Source of the DNA: an uncultured Pseudomonadales bacterium
GTDB lineage: Bacteria; Pseudomonadota; Gammaproteobacteria; Pseudomonadales; Pseudohongiellaceae
Assembly (NCBI GenBank): GCA_943842505.1
Contig: CALTDI010000010.1
Span: 124,001 to 188,000 of the forward strand
Direction of reading: 5' to 3'
Length of the DNA stretch: 64,000 nucleotides
Every line of letters begins with the position of its first letter. Within the stretch, counting starts at the first letter, position 1. The notes beneath the pieces are model-generated. The model was given only the letters and a program-made list of their open reading frames with translations, did not search any database and was not told the DNA's origin. The translations under genes were made by a program, and so were the position numbers. Of this stretch, positions 27,916 to 38,651 are shown in pieces.

Positions 27916-30267
27916 ATGAATGCTCATTCAGACAGTAAAGCTCCTCGTGTTTTTCCCGGTATTTTATTCTTGCTCGCCGTGCCGCTGCTGCTGGGCGGCC
28001 TGCAGCTAGTCCTTCTGGGTGGCTCCCTATATTATCTGATCGCAGGATTCTTCTTGGTCTCCTGTGCTGTAAGGCTATGGCAGCAGAATCCTGCGGCGCC
28101 GATGATCTATGCTGTATTTATGCTGATTACGGTGCTGTGGTCTCTCTATGAGTCCGGCACGAATCACTGGGCATTACTCCCGAGAATCCTACCCTTCGCT
28201 GTACTCGGCGCGTGGTTTCTGACGCCATGGCTGCGTCACTCGCTGTATCACGGAAATCCTCCAGCCTTGCTGGCTTCTAAATATCCGCTCTATGCAGTGG
28301 CGGTTTCTTTAGCGCTGTTGGCCTATATCGCAGTCGATGGTTACGGCTATACGGTCAAGCCTCTGTCTGCGCGCTCGGGGATTAATACGGTTAATACGGC
28401 GGGCGATTGGCCTAGCTACGGCAATAATGTGGGCGGCAGTCGTTACTCGCCTCTGGATCAGATTAATCGAGATAACGTGAGCGAGCTGGAAGTGGCCTGG
28501 ACCTATCGCACGAATGCGGGCGGTTCCTTCAAGGCGACACCGCTGCAGGTAGGCGAGTTACTGTATGTGTGTACCGGTGGTAACAGAGTCATCGCATTGG
28601 ATGCAGACAGTGGCGAATTGCGCTGGCAGTTTGATCCGCTCATCGATCCAGAACATCTGGAATTTGCGCGGTACTTTACGACGGGCTGTCGTGGTGTTTC
28701 CTATTTCGAGGCGCCTGCTGATTATCAGGGGGAATGTTCGGAAAGAATACTAACGGCGACTAGCGATGCCAGGCTGATCGCAATTGATGCCCTTAGCGGT
28801 GCTCGTTGTTCCCGGTTTGGCGAGCAGGGAGAGATCGACCTAACAATTGGTATGGGAAATGACCCCAGGATATTTAACTTCCAGACTTCCCCTCCGGGTA
28901 TCGTTCGCGGCAATGCCGTAGTAGGCGGCTGGGTTCTCGACAATCGCAGCGTGGGTGAGCCTTCCGGGGTGGTGCGTGCCTTCGATGCGCTCAGCGGAGA
29001 TTTTTCCTGGGCCTGGGATATGGGTAGGCCGGGGATTCACACTGAGCCGCTTCGAGGAGAGGTCTATACCCGTGGCACTCCCAATGTCTGGAGTCTATTC
29101 AGTGTCGATGAGGAATTGGGGCTGATCTATGCGCCAACCGGGAACGAGACTCCTGATTATTTTGGCGGCCAGCGTCTCGAGTCCAGCGAGCAGTATGCAA
29201 GCTCCGTGGTGGCGATCGATGGAGAGACCGGGTCTGTGCGCTGGTCGTTCCAGACCACGCATCATGACATTTGGGATTACGATGTTCCCTCGCAGCCTGT
29301 GCTGATCGATCTGCCTGGCGAGAACGGTGAGAAGGTGCCTGCTGTTCTGGTGCCTACCAAACGTTCCGAAGTCTTCGTGCTCAATAGAGTAACGGGCGAG
29401 CCTATCTTCGATATTCAGGAATTACCCGTACCGCAAGAGGGCGGAGTGCCGGAAGATTATGTGGCGGCGACGCAGCCATTCGCCGTTGATCTACCTAATT
29501 TTCGCGAGGACCTGTCCGAGGCGAAGATGTGGGGTGCTACTCCTCTCGATCAACTCTGGTGCCGCATCGAGTTTAAGAAGATGCGCTATGACGGACATTT
29601 CACCGTTCCGGGTGCGGGCACGATATTTCAGTTTCCGGGCAACGCCGGCGGCCATAACTGGGGTTCGGTGAGTGTCGATCAGGTGAACAACATCATGGTA
29701 GTGAACCCAATGCTATTGGGCAATCAGCTAACACTGATTCCAAGGGATGAGCTGCCAGAGGGTGTACAGGGAAATCAATTGGGCACGCCTTATTCCCATA
29801 CTACGGTGCGTTTCCTGTCTCCCCTAGGGATACCCTGCAATCAGCCGCCCTACGGCGTTCTTGCGGCTATAGATCTTGAAACAAAACAGCTGCTTTGGGA
29901 GCGGCCTATAGGATCTGCGAAAGAGAGCGGACCCTTCGGCATTAAATCACGACTCCCTGTAACAATTGGTACGCCGCAGAGTGCAGGTACCGTCACTACG
30001 GCAGGCGGGCTTATATTCAGTGCGGGCACATTCGACAATACAATTCGCGCTACCAATATTAGTGACGGCAGGGAAATGTGGAGCGATAGTCTGCCGTTCA
30101 CGGCTCATGCGACACCGATGAGCTATCTTTCTCCGGCTGGAGAACAGACCGTCGTTATTACCGTGCCCGTTTTTAACTCGAACAATGGCAATGGTTTTCG
30201 CGTACTGCCCGCAGATGAAGAAGACCCAGAGGGAGGCTACATCATTGCCTACAGGCTGGCGCAATAG
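27916..30267 (+). CDS. Membrane-bound PQQ-dependent dehydrogenase (glucose/quinate/shikimate type)
   Basis: A 783-residue quinoprotein in two parts. Residues 1-150 form about five membrane helices, as in Gcd and QuiA. Residues about 160-783 form the periplasmic PQQ propeller: DWPSYGNNVGGSRYSPLDQI, HHDIWDYDVPSQPVLIDLPG, GNAGGHNWGSVSVD, and RAFDALSGDFSWAWDMG. It oxidises an aldose or cyclic polyol at the outer face and delivers electrons directly to ubiquinone through the membrane part. Substrate choice between glucose, quinate and shikimate cannot be made. No PQQ synthesis genes are near. Confidence 0.92.
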   Translation: MNAHSDSKAPRVFPGILFLLAVPLLLGGLQLVLLGGSLYYLIAGFFLVSCAVRLWQQNPAAPMIYAVFMLITVLWSLYESGTNHWALLPRILPFAVLGAWFLTPWLRHSLYHGNPPALLASKYPLYAVAVSLALLAYIAVDGYGYTVKPLSARSGINTVNTAGDWPSYGNNVGGSRYSPLDQINRDNVSELEVAWTYRTNAGGSFKATPLQVGELLYVCTGGNRVIALDADSGELRWQFDPLIDPEHLEFARYFTTGCRGVSYFEAPADYQGECSERILTATSDARLIAIDALSGARCSRFGEQGEIDLTIGMGNDPRIFNFQTSPPGIVRGNAVVGGWVLDNRSVGEPSGVVRAFDALSGDFSWAWDMGRPGIHTEPLRGEVYTRGTPNVWSLFSVDEELGLIYAPTGNETPDYFGGQRLESSEQYASSVVAIDGETGSVRWSFQTTHHDIWDYDVPSQPVLIDLPGENGEKVPAVLVPTKRSEVFVLNRVTGEPIFDIQELPVPQEGGVPEDYVAATQPFAVDLPNFREDLSEAKMWGATPLDQLWCRIEFKKMRYDGHFTVPGAGTIFQFPGNAGGHNWGSVSVDQVNNIMVVNPMLLGNQLTLIPRDELPEGVQGNQLGTPYSHTTVRFLSPLGIPCNQPPYGVLAAIDLETKQLLWERPIGSAKESGPFGIKSRLPVTIGTPQSAGTVTTAGGLIFSAGTFDNTIRATNISDGREMWSDSLPFTAHATPMSYLSPAGEQTVVITVPVFNSNNGNGFRVLPADEEDPEGGYIIAYRLAQ

Positions 30268-30278
30268 ATGAAAGCATT

Positions 30279-30491
30279 ATGCAATCAAAGTGGCTTGTTT
30301 TATTGCTTTCCACCTTGTTTCTATCGCTATCCTTGGCTCAGACCAATCTATGCGTCGATGGCGCGTCAAACGCGGGATTGTCATGGCCTGGCAGGTGCAG
30401 TCACTCTCCCGCGGAGACCGCAGAACTCGGAGACGTAGCTAAACTGATCGATCTGATACAGGCCATGGCCGAGGCGCCTCAAGGTCCCTGA
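30279..30491 (+). CDS. Small putative exported protein
   Basis: A 70-residue frame starting 11 bp after the membrane quinoprotein stop. It has an apparent signal peptide (SKWLVLLLSTLFLSLSLAQ) and two Cys in the mature part (LCVDG, GRCSHS). No family is recognised. The position suggests a small periplasmic partner of the dehydrogenase, but it could also be chance coding. A decayed cytochrome fragment is an alternative. Confidence 0.35.
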   Translation: MQSKWLVLLLSTLFLSLSLAQTNLCVDGASNAGLSWPGRCSHSPAETAELGDVAKLIDLIQAMAEAPQGP

Positions 30492-30522
30492 ACGCAAACC
30501 ATCTACCAGGCAGGAAGCATAA

Positions 30523-30912
30523 ATGAGCGACAAAGAATTGCCATCGAGTCCCTATGGAGACTTTCTCGGCATCAAAATTATAGAAGTGGCGGCGGGCAAG
30601 AGTGTCTGTAGGCTGGAGCTTCAAGACCATCATATGAACACCGGCGGCCGCGTGCATGGCGGCGCACTGACCTCGCTGGCAGATACGGCAGCGGGGGTGG
30701 CGGTGCGATCGATTCGCCCGGAGGGAAAATCATCTGCTACTACCGATCTGAGTATTGCGTTTATACGCCCACCCCTAGGCAAAATTCTTGAGGCGCGAGC
30801 GGAGGTTATTCATGCGGGTAAGCGACTATTTAGAACGGAGATAGCGGTCTACTGCGAAGACAAGCTAATTGCGAAGACTACTGCAACGTTTATGATTGTT
30901 GATGCGCCTTAG
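30523..30912 (+). CDS. PaaI-family hotdog thioesterase
   Basis: A 129-residue hotdog-fold protein. The helix and motif GGRVHGGALTSLADTAAG is the PaaI/YbgC-like active-site region, and SSATTDLSIAFIRPP the following strand. It hydrolyses acyl- or aryl-CoA thioesters in the cytoplasm. The AGGAAG upstream is a good ribosome site. It may be in the same transcript as the quinoprotein, but no metabolic link is evident. Confidence 0.88.
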   Translation: MSDKELPSSPYGDFLGIKIIEVAAGKSVCRLELQDHHMNTGGRVHGGALTSLADTAAGVAVRSIRPEGKSSATTDLSIAFIRPPLGKILEARAEVIHAGKRLFRTEIAVYCEDKLIAKTTATFMIVDAP

Positions 30913-30979
30913 GCTTCGCTGGGTTGGTGATCTTCACTGCCCGCGCAAGATCTAAATTAAAGCAATACTAACCCTATTC

Positions 30980-33199
30980 CTAGAAATTGAATCGAAGTCC
31001 CGCCGTCACGGTGCGATCTTTGTTCGGGCGTGCGCCATAGGGCTGACGGCCGAGAATATCTTCCTCGCTAGTTAGGTTTTCTACACGGGCATAGAAATTC
31101 AATGCGCTGCTAAACTGGTAGTTCGCTGAGATATCCACCGTGAAAGTGTTGTCGGTTTTCTCGAAGGCACCACAAGATGCTCGCACACAGACCTCGTCCA
31201 CATAGTTGCCGCTAAGATAGGCGGCCCAATTGTTCTTCTCAAAACCCACCGAGGCAAGAAACTGATTCTCGGGCAGGTAGGGCAATGGGTCGCCCTTGCT
31301 CACGGAGCCAAAGAAATCCGTATCGGCAATGTCGGTGTCGAACTCGCCATCGATCAGGGTGTAGCTTAGCGATACAGGAACTCTGTAGCTGCTGCTTCTA
31401 GCCAGATTTGCGCTGACTAGTAATTCCAGGCCCGCGACCGTAGCGGCGTCGCCGTTGAAGGCGTCGCCAATCGTGCAGTCAGACCCCGATGAGGAGGTAC
31501 ATTCCCCCAGTATATTGTCGTAGTCGCTCATGAAGCCGATGAGCTCGGTGGACAAGGAGCCATTCTGGTAGCGGAAGCCTAGCTCATAGTTAATGGCGGT
31601 TTCCTCATCGACGTTGGGTGAGTTGCTAGGCGCCGTAAAGCCCTTGTGTGCACCGCCTAGCACAGAGAGTGAATCATTCACTTGATAGAGAATACCCAGC
31701 CCCGGGAGAAAGACTTGCGTGTCGTTCTGGCGAGAGTCACGAAAAGTTCTAAGCTCACCTTCTGCAAAGCGTGTTCGCTTCTGCTCGATATCTTCATAGC
31801 GCAGGCCCGGTGATAGTGTCCAATCGCCTAGTTGAATATTGTCATGAATATGAATAGCTAGTGCTTGGGCTTGCTGTACTCGATTGCCGGCATTGCCGAG
31901 AATGCCAAGATCATCGAGCGCAAGTTCGCCATTGTTTTGACTGTAGTTGCTATTGCGCTGCAGTCGATCTTCCTCGTCTTCGTGCAGGCGAATGCCGAAT
32001 TCAAGATCGTGTAGGCTATTGCCTATCATGCCGCTGAAGTTAAGTCCCACTTGTACGCCGCGAGAAAAGTATTCGCGCTTGTTCGAACGTAGCTGAATGC
32101 TGCCGGGCGCCGTGTCGCTGCTGCCGTCCAGAATGGATTGAAGTTGATCTGGGTTGAGGCCGCCCAGACTTGTGCCGCTATTGATAGCCTGAAGCACATT
32201 GGCCCAGCTGGTTCGGTCGAAGTCTTCGGCGCTGCTGCTGCCATCGATATCGATACCCTCAGTCTTGAACCAGTCACGCTGATGTTCGTTGTTGTAGGCA
32301 GTGACAGATACATCGAAGGAGTCGCTAATGTCGTAGCTGTAGCGGAGAATCTGTTGCTCGTGCTCGGTTTCAATATTGTCGAGCGCGGAGATGCCGTAGC
32401 GCCGAAACGCACTATTGTCGAAGTCTCTATCGGTGAGCCCGAGGTAGCTCTGATTCGAATTCTGCTGTGTAGACTGCAGCTTTAATTCAATCGCGTGGGC
32501 AGAGTCGCTGGGCGCATAGCTAAGCTTGACCGTGTAATCCTCGACATCAAGACCCGTATTATTGTCGCTGCGGTCGATGTCTTGAAAGCCATCGGACTGC
32601 CACTGGTGCGTCTCTAGCAGAAAGCCAAAACCGGATTCGCTTCTGCCACCATAGGTAGCATGAACGCGGTAGGTGGAATTTTCGCCCGCCTCGGTGACAA
32701 TATTGCCCGACATCGCAGTGGGAATTGGCGTAGACACCATGTTGAGAGCGCCGCCAATGGTGTAGGGCCCTTGGGTAATCGCAGCAGGTCCCTTAACTAC
32801 CTCGATAGCACTGAGTCTGCCCACGGTAGGGAAATAATAGGCCGAGGGAGCGGAGTAGGGAGCGGGTGCGATAAGCACATTGTCTTCTAACAGCGTGATG
32901 CGACCGCTGCGCTCGGTTGCTACGCCACGGATACCTATGTTTGGCCTAAGCCCATAGCCGTCTTCAATTTGAATAGCGACACCTGGTACTTCACGCGCGA
33001 TGCGCTGAATGTCGCTATAGGCGAACTGTGCCAGTTTGTCTGAGCCAATATAGTGGGCAGATCCGGCGATTCGCTGCGCCTGCTCGCGGCTGCCGACGAT
33101 GGTGACTTCCTCGATGCCAGCATCCACTTCCTGTGCATTAACTAGGGAGCTGCTTACTGCCGAGATCGCCATAGTTAGTAGGAGTTTAGTGTGCTTCAT
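30980..33199 (-). CDS. TonB-dependent siderophore-type receptor, Fur-box controlled
   Basis: A 739-residue receptor with signal peptide (1-22), plug domain (about 45-160; RPNIGIRGVATERSGRITLL and SAIEVVKGPAAITQGPYT) and a barrel ending in the canonical aromatic pattern TAGLRFNF. The plug wording (RITLLEDNVLIAPAPYSAP) resembles FecA-type ferric-chelate receptors. A Fur box lies about 45 bp before the start, supporting iron-repressed expression and an iron-chelate ligand. It has no partner ABC genes nearby. Confidence 0.92.
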   Translation of the reverse strand: MKHTKLLLTMAISAVSSSLVNAQEVDAGIEEVTIVGSREQAQRIAGSAHYIGSDKLAQFAYSDIQRIAREVPGVAIQIEDGYGLRPNIGIRGVATERSGRITLLEDNVLIAPAPYSAPSAYYFPTVGRLSAIEVVKGPAAITQGPYTIGGALNMVSTPIPTAMSGNIVTEAGENSTYRVHATYGGRSESGFGFLLETHQWQSDGFQDIDRSDNNTGLDVEDYTVKLSYAPSDSAHAIELKLQSTQQNSNQSYLGLTDRDFDNSAFRRYGISALDNIETEHEQQILRYSYDISDSFDVSVTAYNNEHQRDWFKTEGIDIDGSSSAEDFDRTSWANVLQAINSGTSLGGLNPDQLQSILDGSSDTAPGSIQLRSNKREYFSRGVQVGLNFSGMIGNSLHDLEFGIRLHEDEEDRLQRNSNYSQNNGELALDDLGILGNAGNRVQQAQALAIHIHDNIQLGDWTLSPGLRYEDIEQKRTRFAEGELRTFRDSRQNDTQVFLPGLGILYQVNDSLSVLGGAHKGFTAPSNSPNVDEETAINYELGFRYQNGSLSTELIGFMSDYDNILGECTSSSGSDCTIGDAFNGDAATVAGLELLVSANLARSSSYRVPVSLSYTLIDGEFDTDIADTDFFGSVSKGDPLPYLPENQFLASVGFEKNNWAAYLSGNYVDEVCVRASCGAFEKTDNTFTVDISANYQFSSALNFYARVENLTSEEDILGRQPYGARPNKDRTVTAGLRFNF

Positions 33200-33244
33200 T
33201 AACGTGCCTGGTTGTTGCGAATTCTTAGAGGAGAGAATACTATT

Positions 33245-33263
33245 CTAAATGAGAATCATTATC
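33245..33263 (-). promoter_or_regulatory. Fur box upstream of the TonB receptor
   Basis: CTAAATGAGAATCATTATC matches 15 of 19 positions of the Fur consensus. A second partial half-site (GGTTCTCATTT) lies 10 bp further. It sits 46 bp before the receptor start, where Fur would block RNA polymerase when iron is plentiful. Confidence 0.8.
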
Positions 33264-33614
33264 AAATGAATTTGGTTCTCATTTGGTGTGTCTCTTGAGT
33301 GGGAGCGAAATCACCGTGAATCATTCCCAGCGCAGGGATTGAAGTTCGCTCAAGTGCTTGATTCTGCTAGGGCTGCGCTGGTAAGCAGTGTAGATTTCGT
33401 CTCCGGGTAAACCCTTTTAGGGGTAGCGCGTTATATAGACCAAGGGCATCGGACCCAGAGGTAGCAAATGCTGTCAGGCAAACCGTCTAACTAGCAATAG
33501 CAGGGCAAACTCCGGTCTCCTGTAGCTGGAAGCGTTTTCGAAACTGTGGTCTATTCGGCATTTAGATTGATCGAATATGGTTAAATAACCCGTGTTTATT
33601 GTGATAGAGCGATT

Positions 33615-36411
33615 ATGATTATGAAATATCAAGTAACTAGATTGACGCGATGCGCAGGGGGGAAGCTGCTGACTTATAGTCTGCTATTTGCCTGCCTGGG
33701 ATTGTTCTCCAGCCTAGCTGTGGCGCAGCTGCCAGAGTTGGGCAGCCCCTCTGACAGGCTCAGGGGTAGCGACCACCGCAAAATTCTTTGGAGGCGCAAC
33801 GGCTGATAACAGTGTTAGCTTTGGCTCCAGTTTTGGCGCCGACCAGCCGTTGGATATCTTCACCGAGGTGCAGGTCGAGAGCGGCCATGTAAATACGGTG
33901 GGCAACATCTACCTGTTGATTCAGCTGGGCGCGGACATCTTTATGCGTCTCGAATCGGGTGAGTATGCTATCTGGGATCAAACCCTGCCGAATCTGCAGG
34001 CGACCCTGCCTGGCAGAACCCTGCAGGCTAGCGAGCCCATCACGATCCTGGAGAATGTGGCATTCGGGCCCGCAGGTCTGGCTGGCGCAACACTAAGTAT
34101 CTTCCTGGCCTATGACACGACCGCCGCAACCGGTGAGTTGTACTACAGCGGCGTGCCTCTAACTGTTGCGATTGAGGCGGAAGTTACAGAGGCGGCAAGT
34201 CTCACTTTTTTCAGATCCAATATCTCCTCGCCGATAATACAGAGCAATTGCATTGGCTGTCATGTTAGTGGGGGCCCTGCTGGGGGTACTCCGCTAGTCT
34301 ATGTTACGAGCGGGGTTGAGGGCTTTCAGGATACAAACTACAACACGCTTCTCGAATATATAAAGAATGTGCCAAATGGCAGCTCCAAGATTTTATCAAG
34401 ACCACAGGGTATTGGTCATGGTGGAGGCGCAGTCCTTGCAACTGAGAGTGCAGGTTTCGCTGATTGGTCGCAATTCGTGTCGAGTGTGCAGAATGAAGTC
34501 GCTGGCAATGGCAGCAATGTGCAGAGCATCTTCGCCGCCGTCGCGAAGATGGACAACGAGCAAACCCTGCGCAAGGCGGCGCTGCTCTACGCGGGTCGAC
34601 TGCCGACGGAGCAGGAGATCGCCAGCGTCAGCGGCGGTAGCGAGGCAGACCTGGCGCTAGCGGTTCGTGCGCTGATGTCTGGCGAGGGATTCGAGAGCTT
34701 CTTGATGGAAACGGCAAACGATCGCCTGCTGACTGAGGCGTTCTCGACAAGCCTCTTCGGTATAGTCAATCGTGCCTACTACCCGAACTCCTATCAGTAT
34801 TATCAGGTGCCTGGCCCCATCGGCTCCGACAAGCGTCTCACCTCCGAGGCGCTTGCCCAAGAGCCGCTGCGTCTGGTCTCCCATGTGGTAACAAACGAAA
34901 GACCCTATACCGAAGTATTAACTGCGGATTACATCATGGTGAATCCCTACTCGGCGGAGGTCTACGGGGGAAATGTTACCTTCGACGATGCAGGTGATCC
35001 TGAAGAGTGGCGTGAAGGCAGGATCACCGAATATTACCGTTGCACCGTATGTGGACAGAATAATCCGAACGCCAGTTATAACATCGCTACAGATTACCCC
35101 CATGCAGGTTTACTAAACTCTCCCGCTTTTCTAAGCCGCTTTCCATCGACAGATACAAATCGTAACCGCGCCCGCGCTCGTTGGGCCTACTATTTTTTTC
35201 TTGGAGTCGATATCGAAGGGCTCTCGGAGCGCACCACCGATCAATCTGCCCTTGCAGATGAGAACAACCCAACACTGAACAATTCAAATTGCACCGTATG
35301 TCACAACATCATGGACCCCGTCGCGGGTGCCTTTCAGAACTACGGTGACGACGGATTCTATAAAGACAAGCCCGGTGGCTTGCATTCCCTGCCGCGCTCC
35401 TATCGTTTCGACCCCAATAGCGACTATCAACCCGGTGATACCTGGTACTCCGATATGCTTGCGCCAGGCTTTGGCGAAGAGCTAGCGCCGAATAGTGACA
35501 ACTCCATTCAGTGGCTGGCCGAGAAATTTGTGAAAGACCCGCGCTTTGCTTATGGCACAGTTTATTTTTGGTATCCCGCCGTCATGGGCCGCGATGCCTA
35601 CGCGCTTCCTGAGAACTCGGAAGATTTCGACTATGAGTCCAAGCTCGCCGCCTACAGCGTCGAGCAGGAAATGTTGCAAGATGTCGCGGCCAGATTCGTC
35701 GCGGGCAGCGCCGGAAATGGCGCGCACAATCTGAAAGATCTACTGGTAGACCTGACCCTTAGCGATCACTTCCGCGCAGATTCGGTAGATGCGATTACTT
35801 CGGTGCAGGAAGCGGAGCTGGACCAGATAGGTACCGGCAAGCTATTGACCCCGGAACAACTGAACAGAAAATTAGAATTCACCACGGGCTTTCGTTGGGA
35901 CTACGGCAGCTTCAGTGCGCTCGAACAAGTCTATAGCCTTATCTACGGCGGCATCGATTCCTTTGGTATTACCGAGCGAGCCACCGATCTGACAACTCTG
36001 ATGAGCAGCGTAGTAACTGCCATGGCCAATGAAGTCTCATGTCCCATCACCGCTCAAGAATTCGGATTGAGTCAGAGTCAGCGCAAACTATTTCCCTTCG
36101 TCGAGTTAACTAGCCTGCCGACGAATTCAGAGACGGCTATTCGCAATAACATACAGCATCTGCATAGCACCCTGCTTGGTGAGGCATTAGCGACAAATGA
36201 TGCCGAGATTGATGCGACCTTCGATTTATTTTCAGCGATATGGAATGCGCGGCTCGCCGCTAACAAGGGCTCTAATGTGGTCAGCGATTCAGAGATATGC
36301 ATTACTGAAAACGTCGCTAACCCTGTATTAACCGATTCAAATCAGACTCTGCGTAGCTGGGCTGCGATTGTTAACTACATGATTCGGGACTACAAATTCA
36401 TTCACGAATAG
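33615..36411 (+). pseudogene. DUF1592/DUF1588-like c-type haem protein, N-terminal frameshift
   Basis: The main open frame runs 33850-36411 (853 residues). Its natural start lies at 33615 in another frame: a signal peptide ending SLAVAQ. The two frames join if one C is removed from the CCCC run at 33745-33748 (GSP then LTGSGVATTAKFFGG). The protein has two haem c sites, CIGCH near 33850+400 bp and CTVCH in CTVCHNIMDPVAGAFQNYG, as in planctomycete-type DUF1588/DUF1592 proteins. DYIMVNPYSAEVYGG is the DUF1592-like segment. It probably works with the DUF1501 protein just downstream. Whether the frameshift is real or an assembly error is open. Confidence 0.7.
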
Positions 36412-36443
36412 TAGCCCACTAAAAGATTGAGAGACGAGTCATC

Positions 36444-37721
36444 ATGAATAGACGCGAATTTACAAAACTTTTAGGCATGGCCGGACTGGGTGCCACTGCT
36501 ACACTGCCGCTGGGGATTGCCTCGGCGGCTGAGCCCTATAGCGGTCCCTTCTACATCAATATTGCAGCCATTGGCGGCTGGGATGTGACTAGCTTCTGTG
36601 ATCCCAAGGCAAATATTACGGGCGAGAGAACCATAAACAACTGGGCCGACTCGGCGAGTATCGAGCAGGTCGGCAATATTGCCTACGCTCCGGTTGCAAA
36701 CAACCAGGCGTTCTTCGAGCGCTTCTATCAAGACATGATGGTGATCAATGGCATCGATACCCAGACCAACTCTCATGACGATGGCCGACGACATACCTGG
36801 AGCGGACGACTGGGTTTTGGCTATCCAAGCTTCGGTGCCATTGCATCAAACGCCATCGGCCCCGAGTTGCCGCTATCGCTAGTGCACGCTGCCGGTTACA
36901 ACGAGACTGCGGGTATAGCGCGGTTCAGTCGACTGCAGGACCCGGAGGTAATTAGAAATCTGGTGAATGACTCGGTGGTTCAGGATGGAGACAGCACTTA
37001 CGGTTTGATAGAGGACAATGAGCTTAGTCTGATTACGCAATATCAAGATGCGCGCCTCGCTAGATTACAGGGTAGTAATCAGTTATTACCGCGACAGATC
37101 GAAGGCATGAATTCTCTGCAACTGGCGAACGCAACTCGTGACGACTTGAAACTGTTCGCCGATCTGTTGCCGACGACATTTGAGGGGGGACGAGACAAGA
37201 GGTCTGCGCAGCTGGCATTGATCGCCTACCAGTCCGGGCTATGTGTCTCCTGCCAGCTGGGGCTTAGCGGATTCGATACGCATCAGGATCATGATGACGA
37301 CCATTTCTCTTCTATGGCCGAGCTCACAGATCTGGTTACCTATATCTTCGATACGGCTGAGGCAGGTGGCTTCGCCGACAAGATTGTAATCACCCTGGGG
37401 TCGGACTTCGGGCGCAAGCCCTATTACAACGCCGGCGGTGGCAAAGATCATTGGCCTATTGGCAGTGCCATGTTTATCCAGAAGGGTGCCTCATGGGGTA
37501 ACCGAGTAGTTGGTGCAACCGATGACTTGCACAATGCCTTGAAGATAAATCCGAGCACACTACAGCTCGATAGTACTAGTGCCGGCCTAGTCTTGGAACC
37601 TAAGCACCTGCAACAGGCGATACGCGAATTGGCGGGCGTGGATCAGAGTGCGGCGGCACTGCAGTTTCCACTGAACGCGGAAGACGTAGACTTCTTCAAT
37701 CCTGCCAAACAGACTGGCTAG
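36444..37721 (+). CDS. DUF1501-family Tat-exported protein
   Basis: A 425-residue protein with a twin-arginine leader (MNRREFTKLLGMAG, cleaved near SAAE). The body follows the DUF1501 pattern, an alkaline-phosphatase-superfamily relative: GWDVTSFCDPK, MMVINGIDTQTNSHDDG, GLSGFDTHQDHD, and VITLGSDFGRKPYYN. It starts 32 bp after the haem-protein gene. Paired DUF1592-like and DUF1501 genes are commonly found as two-gene units, with unknown substrate; a periplasmic hydrolase/oxidase pair is inferred. Confidence 0.85.
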   Translation: MNRREFTKLLGMAGLGATATLPLGIASAAEPYSGPFYINIAAIGGWDVTSFCDPKANITGERTINNWADSASIEQVGNIAYAPVANNQAFFERFYQDMMVINGIDTQTNSHDDGRRHTWSGRLGFGYPSFGAIASNAIGPELPLSLVHAAGYNETAGIARFSRLQDPEVIRNLVNDSVVQDGDSTYGLIEDNELSLITQYQDARLARLQGSNQLLPRQIEGMNSLQLANATRDDLKLFADLLPTTFEGGRDKRSAQLALIAYQSGLCVSCQLGLSGFDTHQDHDDDHFSSMAELTDLVTYIFDTAEAGGFADKIVITLGSDFGRKPYYNAGGGKDHWPIGSAMFIQKGASWGNRVVGATDDLHNALKINPSTLQLDSTSAGLVLEPKHLQQAIRELAGVDQSAAALQFPLNAEDVDFFNPAKQTG

Positions 37722-38067
37722 CGTTGTGATGATAGTGGTTTGCTAGCGGCCTTCGGGTTTTCATCTCTATCTGCAGGTTGCGTCAAGTTGATGATTAACT
37801 CGTTTTTCTTCTGTGGGAAATTACTGCCGGGTGCGTCGTTCTCGAATTCTCCGTCGAAGGTCAAGCTTTTCTCTCATGGCGTGATTGGGTGCTGCATTAT
37901 TGTGCGCGCTCTAATTACAAAGGTCTGCAGCCAAGTGGAATGGTTCTATCGATGTTCTCCTGTGCTAGACTATTCGCAGTCTTTGTGGGCCCAAAACAGA
38001 TCTGCAGCTAGAAAATCTGCACTGTAAATTGTGGCCGTAACTGTAAGAATTCATTGGGGGAACAACA
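37722..38067. other. Intergenic region without recognisable genes
   Basis: This 346-bp stretch holds a weak open frame (37740-38027) with no family resemblance, no ribosome site and Cys/Phe-rich nonsense composition. I see no terminator or riboswitch. It should contain the promoter of the next operon. Confidence 0.4.
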
Positions 38068-38649
38068 GTGGAAGATCAGCAATTTTCTCGTCGCGCATTC
38101 TTAAGATCGGCAACTGGTACAGCGCGCAACTCAATCATCTTGTTAAGCCTGCCGGCCATACTCGTTTCCTGTGAGCGTGCAAGAGAAGCGAATATGAATA
38201 ATGAGGCATTTTCTGTGCTCAGCGAAGAAGAGGCGCAGGAGTTTAAAGCGATTGCTGCACGAATTATACCCACTGATGAAACCCCGGGCGCAACAGAAGC
38301 TGGCGTTATCTACTTTATTGACAATGTGCTAGCCGACGATAGAGAGGCGGAACATGAAATCCTTTATAATGGAATGCGCGAGTTGCAGGTTGCAGCTGCG
38401 CGCGGTTTCAATGCTGCCTATTTTTTCGAGCTCGAGCCTGAGCAGCAGGATCAGCTGTTAAGAGAGGTTGAAGAGTCGCCATTCTTCGGCACTATGCGTT
38501 TTCTCACTATTGCCGGCATGTTTTCCTTGCCCGAGTACGGGGGCAATCGCGACAAGATTGGTTATAAGCTTATCGGCTTTGAAGACAGACATGCCTGGCA
38601 GCCTCCCTATGGATCCTATGATGCAGACTATGCAGAGAGGGGAGAATAA
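38068..38649 (+). CDS. Gluconate 2-dehydrogenase subunit 3-like protein
   Basis: A 193-residue protein with a twin-arginine leader (FSRRAFLRSATG) and a Cys near the cleavage site (LVSCERA) that could be a lipobox. The mature part matches the small subunit of membrane-bound FAD gluconate/sugar dehydrogenases: FKAIAARIIPTDETPGATEAG and YIDN-like FIDNVLADD. The small subunit helps fold and export the flavin subunit. The GMC gene begins 2 bp later, so the two are translationally coupled. Confidence 0.88.
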   Translation: MEDQQFSRRAFLRSATGTARNSIILLSLPAILVSCERAREANMNNEAFSVLSEEEAQEFKAIAARIIPTDETPGATEAGVIYFIDNVLADDREAEHEILYNGMRELQVAAARGFNAAYFFELEPEQQDQLLREVEESPFFGTMRFLTIAGMFSLPEYGGNRDKIGYKLIGFEDRHAWQPPYGSYDADYAERGE

Positions 38650-38651
38650 AC

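Noticed and set aside
37740-38027. A 95-codon open frame between DUF1501 and the dehydrogenase operon
   Set aside because: Unnatural composition, no ribosome site, no recognisable domain.
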